From Pseudoalteromonas luteoviolacea (GTDB taxonomy: Bacteria > Pseudomonadota > Gammaproteobacteria > Enterobacterales > Alteromonadaceae): a stretch of DNA of 64,000 bases. Both the position numbers and the translations under genes were made by a program. The notes below the pieces were generated by a model that did no database searches, had not been told where the DNA came from, and saw only the letters and a program-made list of their open reading frames with translations. The stretch covers positions 320,001-384,000 of the forward strand of contig NZ_JWIC01000010.1 of assembly GCF_000814765.1 (NCBI RefSeq), given 5' to 3'. Of the stretch, positions 45,882-53,890 are shown piece after piece; the stretch's first letter is position 1; every line of letters begins with the position of its first letter.

Positions 45882-46343
45882 TTAACGGTCACTTTGAGAT
45901 TGTATTGCAAAATCTATTTGGTCATAGCTAAAGCCTCGATACATCATGTACCTTACGCGCTTTGACCTTTCTTGATAGTCTAACTGTTTTGACGAGTAGC
46001 CGTATTTTTTCTCATAAGTTTGCTGAGCTACTGCGTACCAATCTATTTCTCTTTCTTCGATGAGCTGAGTCAAGTGCGTACGCTCTACGCCCTTATTCAT
46101 AGCATCCATCAGTACCCGTTTTTCCCCAAGTCCTTTCGCAAGCTGGCGATTAAGGTAGCTTTCACAGTGCCTTAAATCATCTAGGTAGCCAATATCGCAC
46201 AACCATTCAATCAATGAATCAGCATACTCATCTGATGCACCCTTTTGTCGTAACTTTTGACCAAGTAGCTTACGTGAATACTCTTGCCTAGATAACAACC
46301 AAACGGCGTAATTTTTTAACTTCTGTTTTTCTTTTTCATCCAT
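45882..46343 (-). CDS. recX: Regulatory protein RecX
   Basis: Small helical protein that binds RecA filaments and inhibits recombination. The 153 residues consist of three-helix repeats: LLSRQEYSRKLLGQKLRQKG is the family signature. ATG at 46343 overlaps the upstream TGA stop by one base. recA, the usual neighbour, is not in the window; a membrane-protein gene stands in its place. Confidence 0.9.
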   Translation of the reverse strand: MDEKEKQKLKNYAVWLLSRQEYSRKLLGQKLRQKGASDEYADSLIEWLCDIGYLDDLRHCESYLNRQLAKGLGEKRVLMDAMNKGVERTHLTQLIEEREIDWYAVAQQTYEKKYGYSSKQLDYQERSKRVRYMMYRGFSYDQIDFAIQSQSDR

Positions 46344-47167
46344 CACGCGTCAAATCGGCCCGTTTGACCAGTTTCCTCTCGAGCGCTTTGAGTGTTGTTG
46401 TCTTCTGGCCCCGCCTTTTGTTCATTTTCCGGACTCTGATTTGCAAAAATCGCCTGGAAAGATACAAAAAAGCCAATATAAATGATGGGCATGATAAATA
46501 TAAGCGGCACTAAGGATAATGGGGTTGACGCTATCATCAATAGCGCAGCAATGCCGCCAAATACAGACAATGGTGCCATATTGTAATAAAACACTTTAAG
46601 GGACTGTTTCATCGCACCAAAAATATTGGCCTGCTCTTTGAAGTAAACCAATGGTAATGCATAGGCAAAAGCCATCATTGCAAGTGACTGCAAGGCAATA
46701 AAAATCGCAATATCCGCTAGGCTAATCGCAGCGGCAATTTCCGCCATCACTACCTGTATATCTTGTTCTTGGGTATGGTTTTGCAACGCGCTAGTAACGG
46801 GCTCAAATAGCAGGCTCATGACCACCCCTAAAAGCAAGGCTACGCCGAGTTGATACAAACCCAAACGAAAAATGTTTAAACGGCGGCCCTTAGCCGAAAA
46901 TGGTTTCAATATATCGGCAAGCATGATTGATTTACCGGCTTGTATATTCAGGGCGGCACTGTAAAAGCCAACAGTTAAAAATGGGCCAGCAAGTGCACAT
47001 AACATCTGTACGATTGGATTAGGTAAGACAAAAGGAAACAGTCCCACTATCACAATAAAGATGTACATCATCATAAAAGTCAAAGGCTGCACTTTAAAGA
47101 CCGCCCAACCGGCTTTAAACCAACTCACCCCAAAACTTGCTTTAAATGTTCGAAAATCTGCAGACAT
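46343..47167 (-). CDS. BPSS1780-family membrane protein
   Basis: A 274-residue integral membrane protein with about six hydrophobic helices and a hydrophilic C-terminal tail. The N-terminus (WFKAGWAVFKVQPLTFMMMY) resembles the BPSS1780 family, whose function is unknown. It overlaps recX by one base (TGATG), so the two are translationally coupled. A role in recombination is not supported; the link is probably only shared expression. Confidence 0.82.
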   Translation of the reverse strand: MSADFRTFKASFGVSWFKAGWAVFKVQPLTFMMMYIFIVIVGLFPFVLPNPIVQMLCALAGPFLTVGFYSAALNIQAGKSIMLADILKPFSAKGRRLNIFRLGLYQLGVALLLGVVMSLLFEPVTSALQNHTQEQDIQVVMAEIAAAISLADIAIFIALQSLAMMAFAYALPLVYFKEQANIFGAMKQSLKVFYYNMAPLSVFGGIAALLMIASTPLSLVPLIFIMPIIYIGFFVSFQAIFANQSPENEQKAGPEDNNTQSAREETGQTGRFDA

Positions 47168-47261
47168 AAATGACTAACTTAGTTATAAAACAGGTTAATT
47201 ATACTGATTCAAAAGAGTACTTGAAAGGCGCTTTGTGAGGCTAATCGCTAGTAAACGCAAC

Positions 47262-47294
47262 AAAATGACCAAATACTAAGAAAATTATTGGTCA
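47262..47294 (-). terminator. Possible ribA terminator
   Basis: Perfect 7-bp repeat TGACCAA / TTGGTCA with a 15-nt loop and TTTTG on the minus strand, about 60 bp after the ribA stop. The long loop and short T run make it weak. Confidence 0.4.
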
Positions 47295-47353
47295 ACATTG
47301 CGATTTGCCCTATCCATGAATCTACTCAATAGAGCAATTCGACGTCAACTCAT

Positions 47354-47980
47354 CTATTTTGGCTTATTTATTTTTTCCATATCCAACATATGAGAACCAT
47401 GCTTCACCTTAGTCTCTAAGTAACTACGATTACCCGAGTCTCCAGCTTTTACATGAGCTTGCGTGCCGACAACACTTTCAACCTCAATACCCGCAAGGCG
47501 GAGTGCGTTTAATTTACGTGGATTGTTTGTCATTAATTTTACATGGCTCAAGCCCAGCGCTTTTAACATCAGCACCGCATCAGAAAAATCGCGTAAATCA
47601 TCATCAAAGCCCAAATGATTATTCGCTTCGTAGGTATTCATGCCTTGAGACTGCAGTACGTATGCATCAATTTTATTATATAAGCCGATGCCTCTGCCTT
47701 CTTGTCGAAGGTATAGCAGTACACCACCACTTTGATGCATTTCTTCGATACACTCGTTAAGCTGCTCACCACAATCACATCTTGATGAATGAAAAACATC
47801 GCCGGTCAGACACTCAGAGTGCATCCTTATCAATGGCACTTCTTGTTTGGTATCAGCACCGTTAAACACTAATGCCACATGCTCTTCACCATCTTTCAAT
47901 CCTTCAAAAGATACAATCTCTGCGGGAATATGACTACGCTGCCCTACATTCAGCTCAACTCTTGCTCTAACTTCAGCCAC
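47354..47980 (-). CDS. ribA: GTP cyclohydrolase II
   Basis: Opens GTP to start riboflavin synthesis. The sequence VAEVRARVELNVGQRSHIP at the start, the zinc-binding cysteines in HSECLTGDVFHSSRCDCGEQ, and RQEGRGIGLYNK identify RibA. From the GTG at 47980 the product is 208 residues, close to E. coli RibA (196). An in-frame GTG at 48019 lies inside a palindrome and would add 13 residues with no homology to known starts. No other riboflavin gene is near. Confidence 0.92.
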   Translation of the reverse strand: MAEVRARVELNVGQRSHIPAEIVSFEGLKDGEEHVALVFNGADTKQEVPLIRMHSECLTGDVFHSSRCDCGEQLNECIEEMHQSGGVLLYLRQEGRGIGLYNKIDAYVLQSQGMNTYEANNHLGFDDDLRDFSDAVLMLKALGLSHVKLMTNNPRKLNALRLAGIEVESVVGTQAHVKAGDSGNRSYLETKVKHGSHMLDMEKINKPK

Positions 47981-48005
47981 GGCTTGAAAATACCTAATAA
48001 AAAAA

Positions 48006-48020
48006 TGTGATAATATCACA
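48006..48020. promoter_or_regulatory. Palindrome TGTGATAATATCACA
   Basis: A 15-bp palindrome with a single central base, between ribA and the porin operon. It resembles a CRP half-site pair (TGTGA/TCACA) but the interval is 5 bp instead of 6. It lies 26 bp before the likely ribA start. Confidence 0.45.
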
Positions 48021-48155
48021 AATATGGATATATCTGTTTATATGGTGACAAACAATCCAATTTACAAGTCAAAATACACAAAACTGGTAAATGTGTACAT
48101 TAACGCTAGTCTTTATCTACAGACATAAATTATACATGGCAACAGCGGGTCATCA

Positions 48156-49373
48156 ATGAGGCTGTTAAGCTTACTTTTTTTATTACTCTCTTTTTATAGT
48201 CTTGGTGAACAACTCAAGTTGGACGGCTTTGCTACCGTTGGCTTAGTTGTCACTGATTCTGACACCGCCGGAATAAGGCAACATATCTCCCAACCACATG
48301 CTACCTATAAAAGCGAGTTAGGACTCACGAACTCCTCGATTGGTGGCCAGATTGAGTGGCAAGCTAATAGTGCTACGCAATTAGTAGGGCAAGTATTACT
48401 TAAAGATAATGAAGAGCAAAACATAGATAACATTGTACAGATGGCTTTCTTACGTCATTCATTTAATGCAAACTGGCAAGTAAGAGTGGGCAGGACTGGC
48501 CTTGACTTGTTTATGATGACTGAACATCGAGATATCGGCTACACCTATACCTATGATCATCCCCCTACAGAATTTTATGCCATTGTTCCTCATCAAAATT
48601 TAGACGGCATCGATATCAAATATACTCACCCCCTACCTCATGGTCTGTTCAGTAGTAAGTTTTTTGCGGGTAAATCCACGGCTCCCATTGTCAGTGACGA
48701 CAGTTTTTTTTGGGATGTCGAGTTAAAATCTCTTTATGGCCTTGTGCTCGAATGGCAATCCTATGACTGGACACTCAGAGCGAACTATACAGCGACGCAA
48801 TCAGGTAATGAAAACGAACAGCAGAAACAGCTTCAGTCGGCATTAGCCCTTGTGCCTGACGCAGTTTGGCCACAAAAGGCCTCTTTACTTGATTCACTTA
48901 ATATCATAGGTAAACGCTTCAATTACTCAGCCATTGGGGCACGTTACGACGACAGCCATTGGTTTTGGCAAAGCGAGATTTCTTATATTGATTCAAATTC
49001 ACAGGTACTAAAAGCACTCACCGCAGGGTATATCAGTGCGGGCTTTTATATGGACAACCACACATTTATGGCGACCTTTGCACAGGCTAAATCAAATAAT
49101 AGAACACCACAACGGCCGCTTATATCAACACCAGAGCTTGACCTTTTATACAATACGCTGATCAGACATACTAATTTTTATCTAGTTGACCAAAATACAT
49201 TTTCATTAACGATGCGCTCTGAGCTCAGTCATTCATTAGCACTTAAAGTTCAGTTAGAGCATACCGCTGTGGATAGCTTACCCTCTGCTTTTTACTTGCA
49301 TCGAAATTTAACAAGCGGAGACATTGACAATTCATTTAACACGCTGGGTATCAGCCTTAATTGGGTGTTCTAA
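48156..49373 (+). CDS. Outer-membrane porin-like beta-barrel protein
   Basis: A 405-residue exported protein. The first 18 residues are a signal peptide. The rest alternates hydrophobic and polar residues and has a C-terminal aromatic end (LGISLNWVF), typical of outer-membrane barrels. It shares no recognisable motif with classical porins, though the organisation resembles DcaP/OprB-like barrels. Its stop overlaps the next gene as TAATG, so the trio is translationally coupled. The ribosome site is weak. Substrate unknown. Confidence 0.8.
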   Translation: MRLLSLLFLLLSFYSLGEQLKLDGFATVGLVVTDSDTAGIRQHISQPHATYKSELGLTNSSIGGQIEWQANSATQLVGQVLLKDNEEQNIDNIVQMAFLRHSFNANWQVRVGRTGLDLFMMTEHRDIGYTYTYDHPPTEFYAIVPHQNLDGIDIKYTHPLPHGLFSSKFFAGKSTAPIVSDDSFFWDVELKSLYGLVLEWQSYDWTLRANYTATQSGNENEQQKQLQSALALVPDAVWPQKASLLDSLNIIGKRFNYSAIGARYDDSHWFWQSEISYIDSNSQVLKALTAGYISAGFYMDNHTFMATFAQAKSNNRTPQRPLISTPELDLLYNTLIRHTNFYLVDQNTFSLTMRSELSHSLALKVQLEHTAVDSLPSAFYLHRNLTSGDIDNSFNTLGISLNWVF

Positions 49374-49807
49374 TGAATAAAGTTCTCCCAAGCCTAGCAT
49401 CATTACTGATATTTATTTGGTGTAATTTGGTATCCGCAGACAATGATATTGTCATCGTAGTGAATAAACATAACCCGATTGAACATATTGATAAACGTCA
49501 GCTCATTGATATGTATATGGGTAAATATCTTGCGTTTCCTAACGGACATCTTGCGGTGACCTTAGATTACACTAAAGGGCACAACCTACGCAGTATATTC
49601 TTTGAGGCTCTAACAGGACGAAGCATCACCCAAATAAACGCGTATTGGTCTCGCGTTAAATTTAGCGGTAAAGCTTCTCCTCCTCAGGCGTATCCTACAA
49701 TTGACGCTATAATTGATAAAGTAGTGACAACCCCAAGTGCAATTGCTTACATCCCTGCAACTGCAGTGACTAACGAACTTAAAGTAGTGTACCGTTTTGC
49801 TAAGTAG
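49373..49807 (+). CDS. Short phosphate-binding-like periplasmic protein
   Basis: A 144-residue exported protein with a signal peptide (MNKVLPSLASLLIFIWCNLVSA). The mature part has DIVIVVNKHNPIEHIDKRQLIDMYMGK, in the style of PstS-like (PBP-like) domains found in 'phosphate ABC transporter substrate-binding' proteins. It is about half the length of PstS, so only one lobe or a reduced fold is present. The start at 49373 overlaps the porin stop (TAATG). The diguanylate cyclase starts inside its 3' end. No Pst transporter is nearby. Confidence 0.75.
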   Translation: MNKVLPSLASLLIFIWCNLVSADNDIVIVVNKHNPIEHIDKRQLIDMYMGKYLAFPNGHLAVTLDYTKGHNLRSIFFEALTGRSITQINAYWSRVKFSGKASPPQAYPTIDAIIDKVVTTPSAIAYIPATAVTNELKVVYRFAK

Positions 49808-51356
49808 ACAAAGCTTGATAATTAGGTTGATGATAATTTTAAGTTTTTCAACTTTTATTTTTTCTGCTGTCTACGCGTATATTTATTATAACTACATCTA
49901 TGAGACCGAGTTAAAACACTCCGACGAAGCGGTATTACAAATTAGCCAAACAATCTCATCAACGGCATCTATAGCGGCATATTTAGAAGACAAAGACTTA
50001 GCAAATGAGGTGGTGAATGGCCTCGTGAGTAATGACATCATTCAGTCTGCAGCACTGACTAACCAGCAAACGGTATTGGCAAAGAGTATCTTGTTCACAG
50101 AGCGCGAAGCTCAATCCTTTGATTTACCTAACCCGTTCATATTGCATGAGAGTATAGGCTTTATTTACGTTGTACCTAACACACAATTTATTCGCCAAAA
50201 CGCCCGTGAAATTGCACTTTCCTCAGTGCAAACCTTACTTATTGTGATAGTCCCAATGCTATTACTCTTTGCAATCTTGTCATTTTTTTTGATTTCAAAA
50301 CCACTTGGACAGCTAAGCCAGCAACTCACGAGTATCATCCCTGGCAGCGCACACCGAATCGAAATCAATGAAGACCATGAATTTACAGAAATAGGTAAGA
50401 TTGGGAAAAATATCAACGCAATGTTGAGCAATACTGAAATGCTTTTCGAACAAGAGCGCAGCTTGCGACTCGAAATAGAGCAACTTGAAAAAAGGTTTCG
50501 CTTGATGTTTGAGAGAAGTTCATCCCCCACTCTGCTTGTACGAGAGCAAGGGGATGTGACCTTAGTTAACGATGCCGCCAAAGATTTACTGGCAGGTATG
50601 GGGATAGATTGTGAAGAACGTTTCCCTGATAACTTAGGACAATACTGCAAAACCCCAGATATTTTATACACGTTTACCGAAAACAGCATACAGCAAAAAC
50701 AAGTTATGCAGGCAGAGTTTGAATTTACGAATCCACTCACGTTATCATCGGTCTGGTTAAGTATCATTATCCTTAATACTGAAAGTGACGGACAATGGTA
50801 TTTCCAAGTGTTCTTGGCAGACATTACTTCCCGTAAAACCATGCTCAATCAACTCAGTCATCGTGCACAAAGAGACAGTTTGACCAGCTTATATAATCGC
50901 TATGGCGCAGAGCTTACACTGGTAGATTGGATTGATACGCACACTGAGTTTAGTTTGTTGTTGCTCGATCTTGATGAATTCAAACCGATAAACGATATTT
51001 ATGGCCATAATGCCGGTGATGAAGTACTGAAACATGTGGCACAAAGCATTTCTTATATTGTTTCTAACAGCGATTTGGTTTGCCGTTGGGGCGGCGATGA
51101 GTTTGTCGTCGCAATTAAAACCTCTGACAAACATACAATCAACAACATTGCCCAACAGCTTCTTGAAGCAATTAATACGCCGATACGATATGAGCGAGAT
51201 GGACACCAGATAAATTTGCACGTTGGCGTCAGTATTGGTATCTCACACTTTCCTACACATGCTAATACTTTAAAAGGCTTGGTCGAGTGTGCCGATGTCG
51301 CCATGTACTCAATTAAAAAGACCTCCAAAAATCAGTTTACTTTTTATTCAACCTAA
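49797..51356 (+). CDS. Membrane diguanylate cyclase with PAS domain
   Basis: A 519-residue protein. It has a membrane helix at about 9-30, a periplasmic sensor to about 145, a second helix (about 147-168), a HAMP-like linker, a PAS domain (about 235-345) and a GGDEF domain (about 355-519). The catalytic motif CRWGGDEFVVAI is intact. An RxxD inhibitory site is absent (SNSD in its place). It should make c-di-GMP. The start is TTG at 49797, overlapping the previous gene by 11 bp; an ATG at 49830 would trim 11 residues. The gene is coupled to a periplasmic binding-like protein, which may be its input. Confidence 0.9.
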   Translation: MLSRQSLIIRLMIILSFSTFIFSAVYAYIYYNYIYETELKHSDEAVLQISQTISSTASIAAYLEDKDLANEVVNGLVSNDIIQSAALTNQQTVLAKSILFTEREAQSFDLPNPFILHESIGFIYVVPNTQFIRQNAREIALSSVQTLLIVIVPMLLLFAILSFFLISKPLGQLSQQLTSIIPGSAHRIEINEDHEFTEIGKIGKNINAMLSNTEMLFEQERSLRLEIEQLEKRFRLMFERSSSPTLLVREQGDVTLVNDAAKDLLAGMGIDCEERFPDNLGQYCKTPDILYTFTENSIQQKQVMQAEFEFTNPLTLSSVWLSIIILNTESDGQWYFQVFLADITSRKTMLNQLSHRAQRDSLTSLYNRYGAELTLVDWIDTHTEFSLLLLDLDEFKPINDIYGHNAGDEVLKHVAQSISYIVSNSDLVCRWGGDEFVVAIKTSDKHTINNIAQQLLEAINTPIRYERDGHQINLHVGVSIGISHFPTHANTLKGLVECADVAMYSIKKTSKNQFTFYST

Positions 51357-51859
51357 AAGTTTTTCAATATGTGTGCACTGTATTGTTTAACATCTAACGT
51401 TGTATTGTACTTCTTTGCCAGGTTATCGAGCTCAGCTTGCCACATGGCCAGCTCTTCCATGGTAATTGTATTGTCATCGAGGCCCCACAACTGCCGAGAA
51501 CCGGTATAACTAAACTGCATGGCAAGCATGGCGTTCACGTCCCCTTGCTGAGCCGCCTTTTTTAATTTAGGCATTTTTCGTGTTACTTGGTTCAGCGCTT
51601 GTTTTAACTCCCACACATATACAACCTCAGTCATAAATGGGTGATGCTTAATTTTTTTCAGAAAAAGCGCGATGACCCCACATGTTATGATCACCCCAAG
51701 TAAGTTCCAGTGAAAATGACTGCCATCTGCATCCGGCAACAGATAGATCAAAAATTGTGCAAAACCTAAACTGCCAGCCGTTAAACTCACAATGCATACA
51801 CCAATCACCCAATTGAGATGTTGTCTGTATCTTGATTTATCGATGTCTTGTAGCTGCAT
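51353..51859 (-). CDS. DUF3087 family membrane protein
   Basis: A 168-residue protein with two membrane helices (about 15-42 and 50-68) and a helical cytoplasmic region (WELKQALNQVTRKMPKLKKAA) that fits DUF3087. The function is unknown. The ATG at 51859 has AGGAAAA upstream; an upstream start ten codons earlier is unlikely. Its stop overlaps that of the convergent cyclase by 4 bp. Confidence 0.75.
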   Translation of the reverse strand: MQLQDIDKSRYRQHLNWVIGVCIVSLTAGSLGFAQFLIYLLPDADGSHFHWNLLGVIITCGVIALFLKKIKHHPFMTEVVYVWELKQALNQVTRKMPKLKKAAQQGDVNAMLAMQFSYTGSRQLWGLDDNTITMEELAMWQAELDNLAKKYNTTLDVKQYSAHILKNF

Positions 51860-51974
51860 GACTTTTCCTATTAAGCGACTTAAGAGCATTTTAATGACTA
51901 ATAAAAGAAAATAAAAAATATATCACCCCTTTTTTTGACCTAGTCCGTTTTACTAGCAAAAAGAGGGGAAAATT

Positions 51975-52619
51975 ATGACGACTACCATCACAAATATGCA
52001 ATTACCGGCTCCATACAAAGCCCTTAATAAACTCGTTTTATCATTTATTGGCGCACTGGTTGTGACGTTCTCTTTATTTGCGTTCATGCATCAATTAATT
52101 AGTCAGGACAAAGTATTTATCGCTGAACCTGCACCTATTATTGATGTTGTAATCTCACAGGATATTGAGGATAGTCCAGTAGAAGTACGTCGGGTACTTC
52201 CTCCTCCACCAAAGCCAGTGCAAAAGGCACCGCCTAAACCAAATACACCTCCGGCTGAGACCACTGGTGTGAACGTCGAGTTCAATATCACATCTGGCGT
52301 AAAATCGGCTCCAATTCAAATGCAAAATACATTACCAATGGGTGATACACACGCAGCCCCGATTGTGCGCATTGAGCCAACATACCCAGCAGTAGCGGCA
52401 AGAGATGGCATAGAAGGTTGGGTTCAATTGGCGTTTAGTATCTCACCTAACGGACAAGTGATCGATGCCCAAGTTGTCGACGCAAAACCTAAACGGGTAT
52501 TTAACCGCGCAGCACTCAAAGCACTGAAACGTTGGAAATACCGCCCTAAAATGATTAATGGTAAGCCAGTAGTTCAACCAGGACAGTCTGTTGTGTTAGA
52601 GTTTAATTTAAACCAGTAA
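51975..52619 (+). CDS. Energy transducer TonB
   Basis: TonB couples the inner-membrane proton force to outer-membrane receptors. The 214 residues have an N-terminal membrane anchor (about 20-42), a proline- and lysine-rich spacer (PPPPKPVQKAPPKPN) and a C-terminal TonB domain with VRIEPTYPAVAARDGIEGWVQLAFSI (about 130-160) and KRWKYRPKMINGKPVV near the end. GAGGGG precedes the ATG. exbB and exbD are not in the window. Several TonB copies per genome are common, so I give no symbol. Confidence 0.9.
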   Translation: MTTTITNMQLPAPYKALNKLVLSFIGALVVTFSLFAFMHQLISQDKVFIAEPAPIIDVVISQDIEDSPVEVRRVLPPPPKPVQKAPPKPNTPPAETTGVNVEFNITSGVKSAPIQMQNTLPMGDTHAAPIVRIEPTYPAVAARDGIEGWVQLAFSISPNGQVIDAQVVDAKPKRVFNRAALKALKRWKYRPKMINGKPVVQPGQSVVLEFNLNQ

Positions 52620-52632
52620 GCAAACAGCAAAA

Positions 52633-52656
52633 ACCGCTGGGTAAAAACTCAGCGGT
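52633..52656 (+). terminator. Hairpin after tonB
   Basis: Perfect 7-bp repeat ACCGCTG / CAGCGGT with a 10-nt loop 13 bp after the stop. No T run follows, so it may be partly leaky toward the sigma-factor gene 50 bp later. Confidence 0.45.
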
Positions 52657-52706
52657 CAAAATATATGAATCTGTAAAAAAATAGAAAAATTAATCGCGGA
52701 GAGGCT

Positions 52707-53264
52707 ATGCTACTTGCCATAAAAAATTGGTTTATCCAAGACAAAACAGACGCACATGATCCTCTGCATGAATTTAAACGCAGTGGTGAAAACCGTTATT
52801 TAGAACAGGCAATTGATAATTTTAATCCTGACCTTTATCACTACTTATGCACGCAAAGCGATCCGGAAACCGCCGAAGATATATGCCAGAAAACCTGGCT
52901 CTCAATTGTTGAAAAACGTCAATATTATCAAAGTAACCACACACCTAAAGCGTATATTTTTAAAATCGCACGTAACGCACTCATTGATGAATTCAGAAAG
53001 CAGAACAAACATATATGTGATAGCGCGGATACAGATATATGCACACAAGATGACGACAGCAGTTTCAACTCAGCCTGCTGCGAGCAGCTATACAGTGCAA
53101 TTAAAGAATTACCTCAAGCCCAAAAAGAAGCCATCAGCCTTCAACTTGAAGGGTTTTCGCTGAAGCAGATTGCGCAGATCACCACGACTAACCAAGAAAC
53201 AGTTAAAACACGCTTAAGATACGCAAAGCAACAATTGAAACACATTTTAGGAGATCTGACATGA
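52707..53264 (+). CDS. ECF-type RNA polymerase sigma factor
   Basis: An alternative sigma-70 of the extracytoplasmic-function type, 185 residues. Region 2 is about 50-115 (AEDICQKTWLSIVEK, FKIARNALIDEFRKQ) and region 4 about 130-185 (LPQAQKEAISLQLEGFSLKQIA, helix-turn-helix). The ATG at 52707 has GGAGAGG upstream. Its stop overlaps the next start as ATGA, coupling it to a membrane protein, the typical arrangement with an anti-sigma factor. It is 87 bp after tonB. The regulon is unknown. Confidence 0.9.
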   Translation: MLLAIKNWFIQDKTDAHDPLHEFKRSGENRYLEQAIDNFNPDLYHYLCTQSDPETAEDICQKTWLSIVEKRQYYQSNHTPKAYIFKIARNALIDEFRKQNKHICDSADTDICTQDDDSSFNSACCEQLYSAIKELPQAQKEAISLQLEGFSLKQIAQITTTNQETVKTRLRYAKQQLKHILGDLT

Positions 53265-53890
53265 ACGACTCACAGCCGAAAATAAATGAACTCCAACAAG
53301 CGTATAGAGCAGCTAAAAGGCATCAAAAAATGTCGCCCAAGCAAGTGCGTAAATTGAAAAGACTAAGCCGACTTGAAAACCGTAAACACACAAGACAATT
53401 TTGGTTAAGAACGAGCCTATGGGCCAGCTCTTGCTGTCTAGTTGCGCTGATTGGCAGTTTGTCGTTGCAGAGTATTCTCAGTGACTTTGAAACTTTTCTT
53501 ACACACCTTGAACCTCACTCATTTTCACCACAGCAGTACGATACTGTTGAAACACATACTATTATAGCGGGGAGTTACCAGACAACGATAGCACAACAAA
53601 AAACGCAATTAGACGATGCCCTGGCAGGCTCACAGGAAAAACTTAGAGAAGTCAGCCAGTTCTATGGAAAGTTGGTACACTCAGAAGAGGGAGTGTGGTT
53701 TATCGCTGACTGCAACAACCAGACTTTAATTGAAGTAAGAGAAAGCTTGCTCAATGAGCTAGTCGTGCCATCTGAGCGTGCATTTGACTACCAGCAAGGT
53801 CAGCTTTTAGCTTTAAGTAAAAATCAATCAGGGCAGCTAGTTAACATTACTGCCCCACCTTCAGAGGCCCCGCTTTACGCATGCCCTTAG
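53261..53890 (+). CDS. Membrane protein coupled to the ECF sigma factor (putative anti-sigma)
   Basis: A 209-residue protein with a basic N-terminal region (KRHQKMSPKQVRKLKRL), one membrane helix (about 48-70) and an extracytoplasmic domain of about 130 residues. This single-pass layout fits anti-sigma factors, but I see no ZAS zinc motif (HxxxCxxC) in the cytoplasmic part. The 4-bp overlap with the sigma gene supports the role, which remains an inference. The last bases overlap the convergent antiporter gene. Confidence 0.65.
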   Translation: MNDSQPKINELQQAYRAAKRHQKMSPKQVRKLKRLSRLENRKHTRQFWLRTSLWASSCCLVALIGSLSLQSILSDFETFLTHLEPHSFSPQQYDTVETHTIIAGSYQTTIAQQKTQLDDALAGSQEKLREVSQFYGKLVHSEEGVWFIADCNNQTLIEVRESLLNELVVPSERAFDYQQGQLLALSKNQSGQLVNITAPPSEAPLYACP

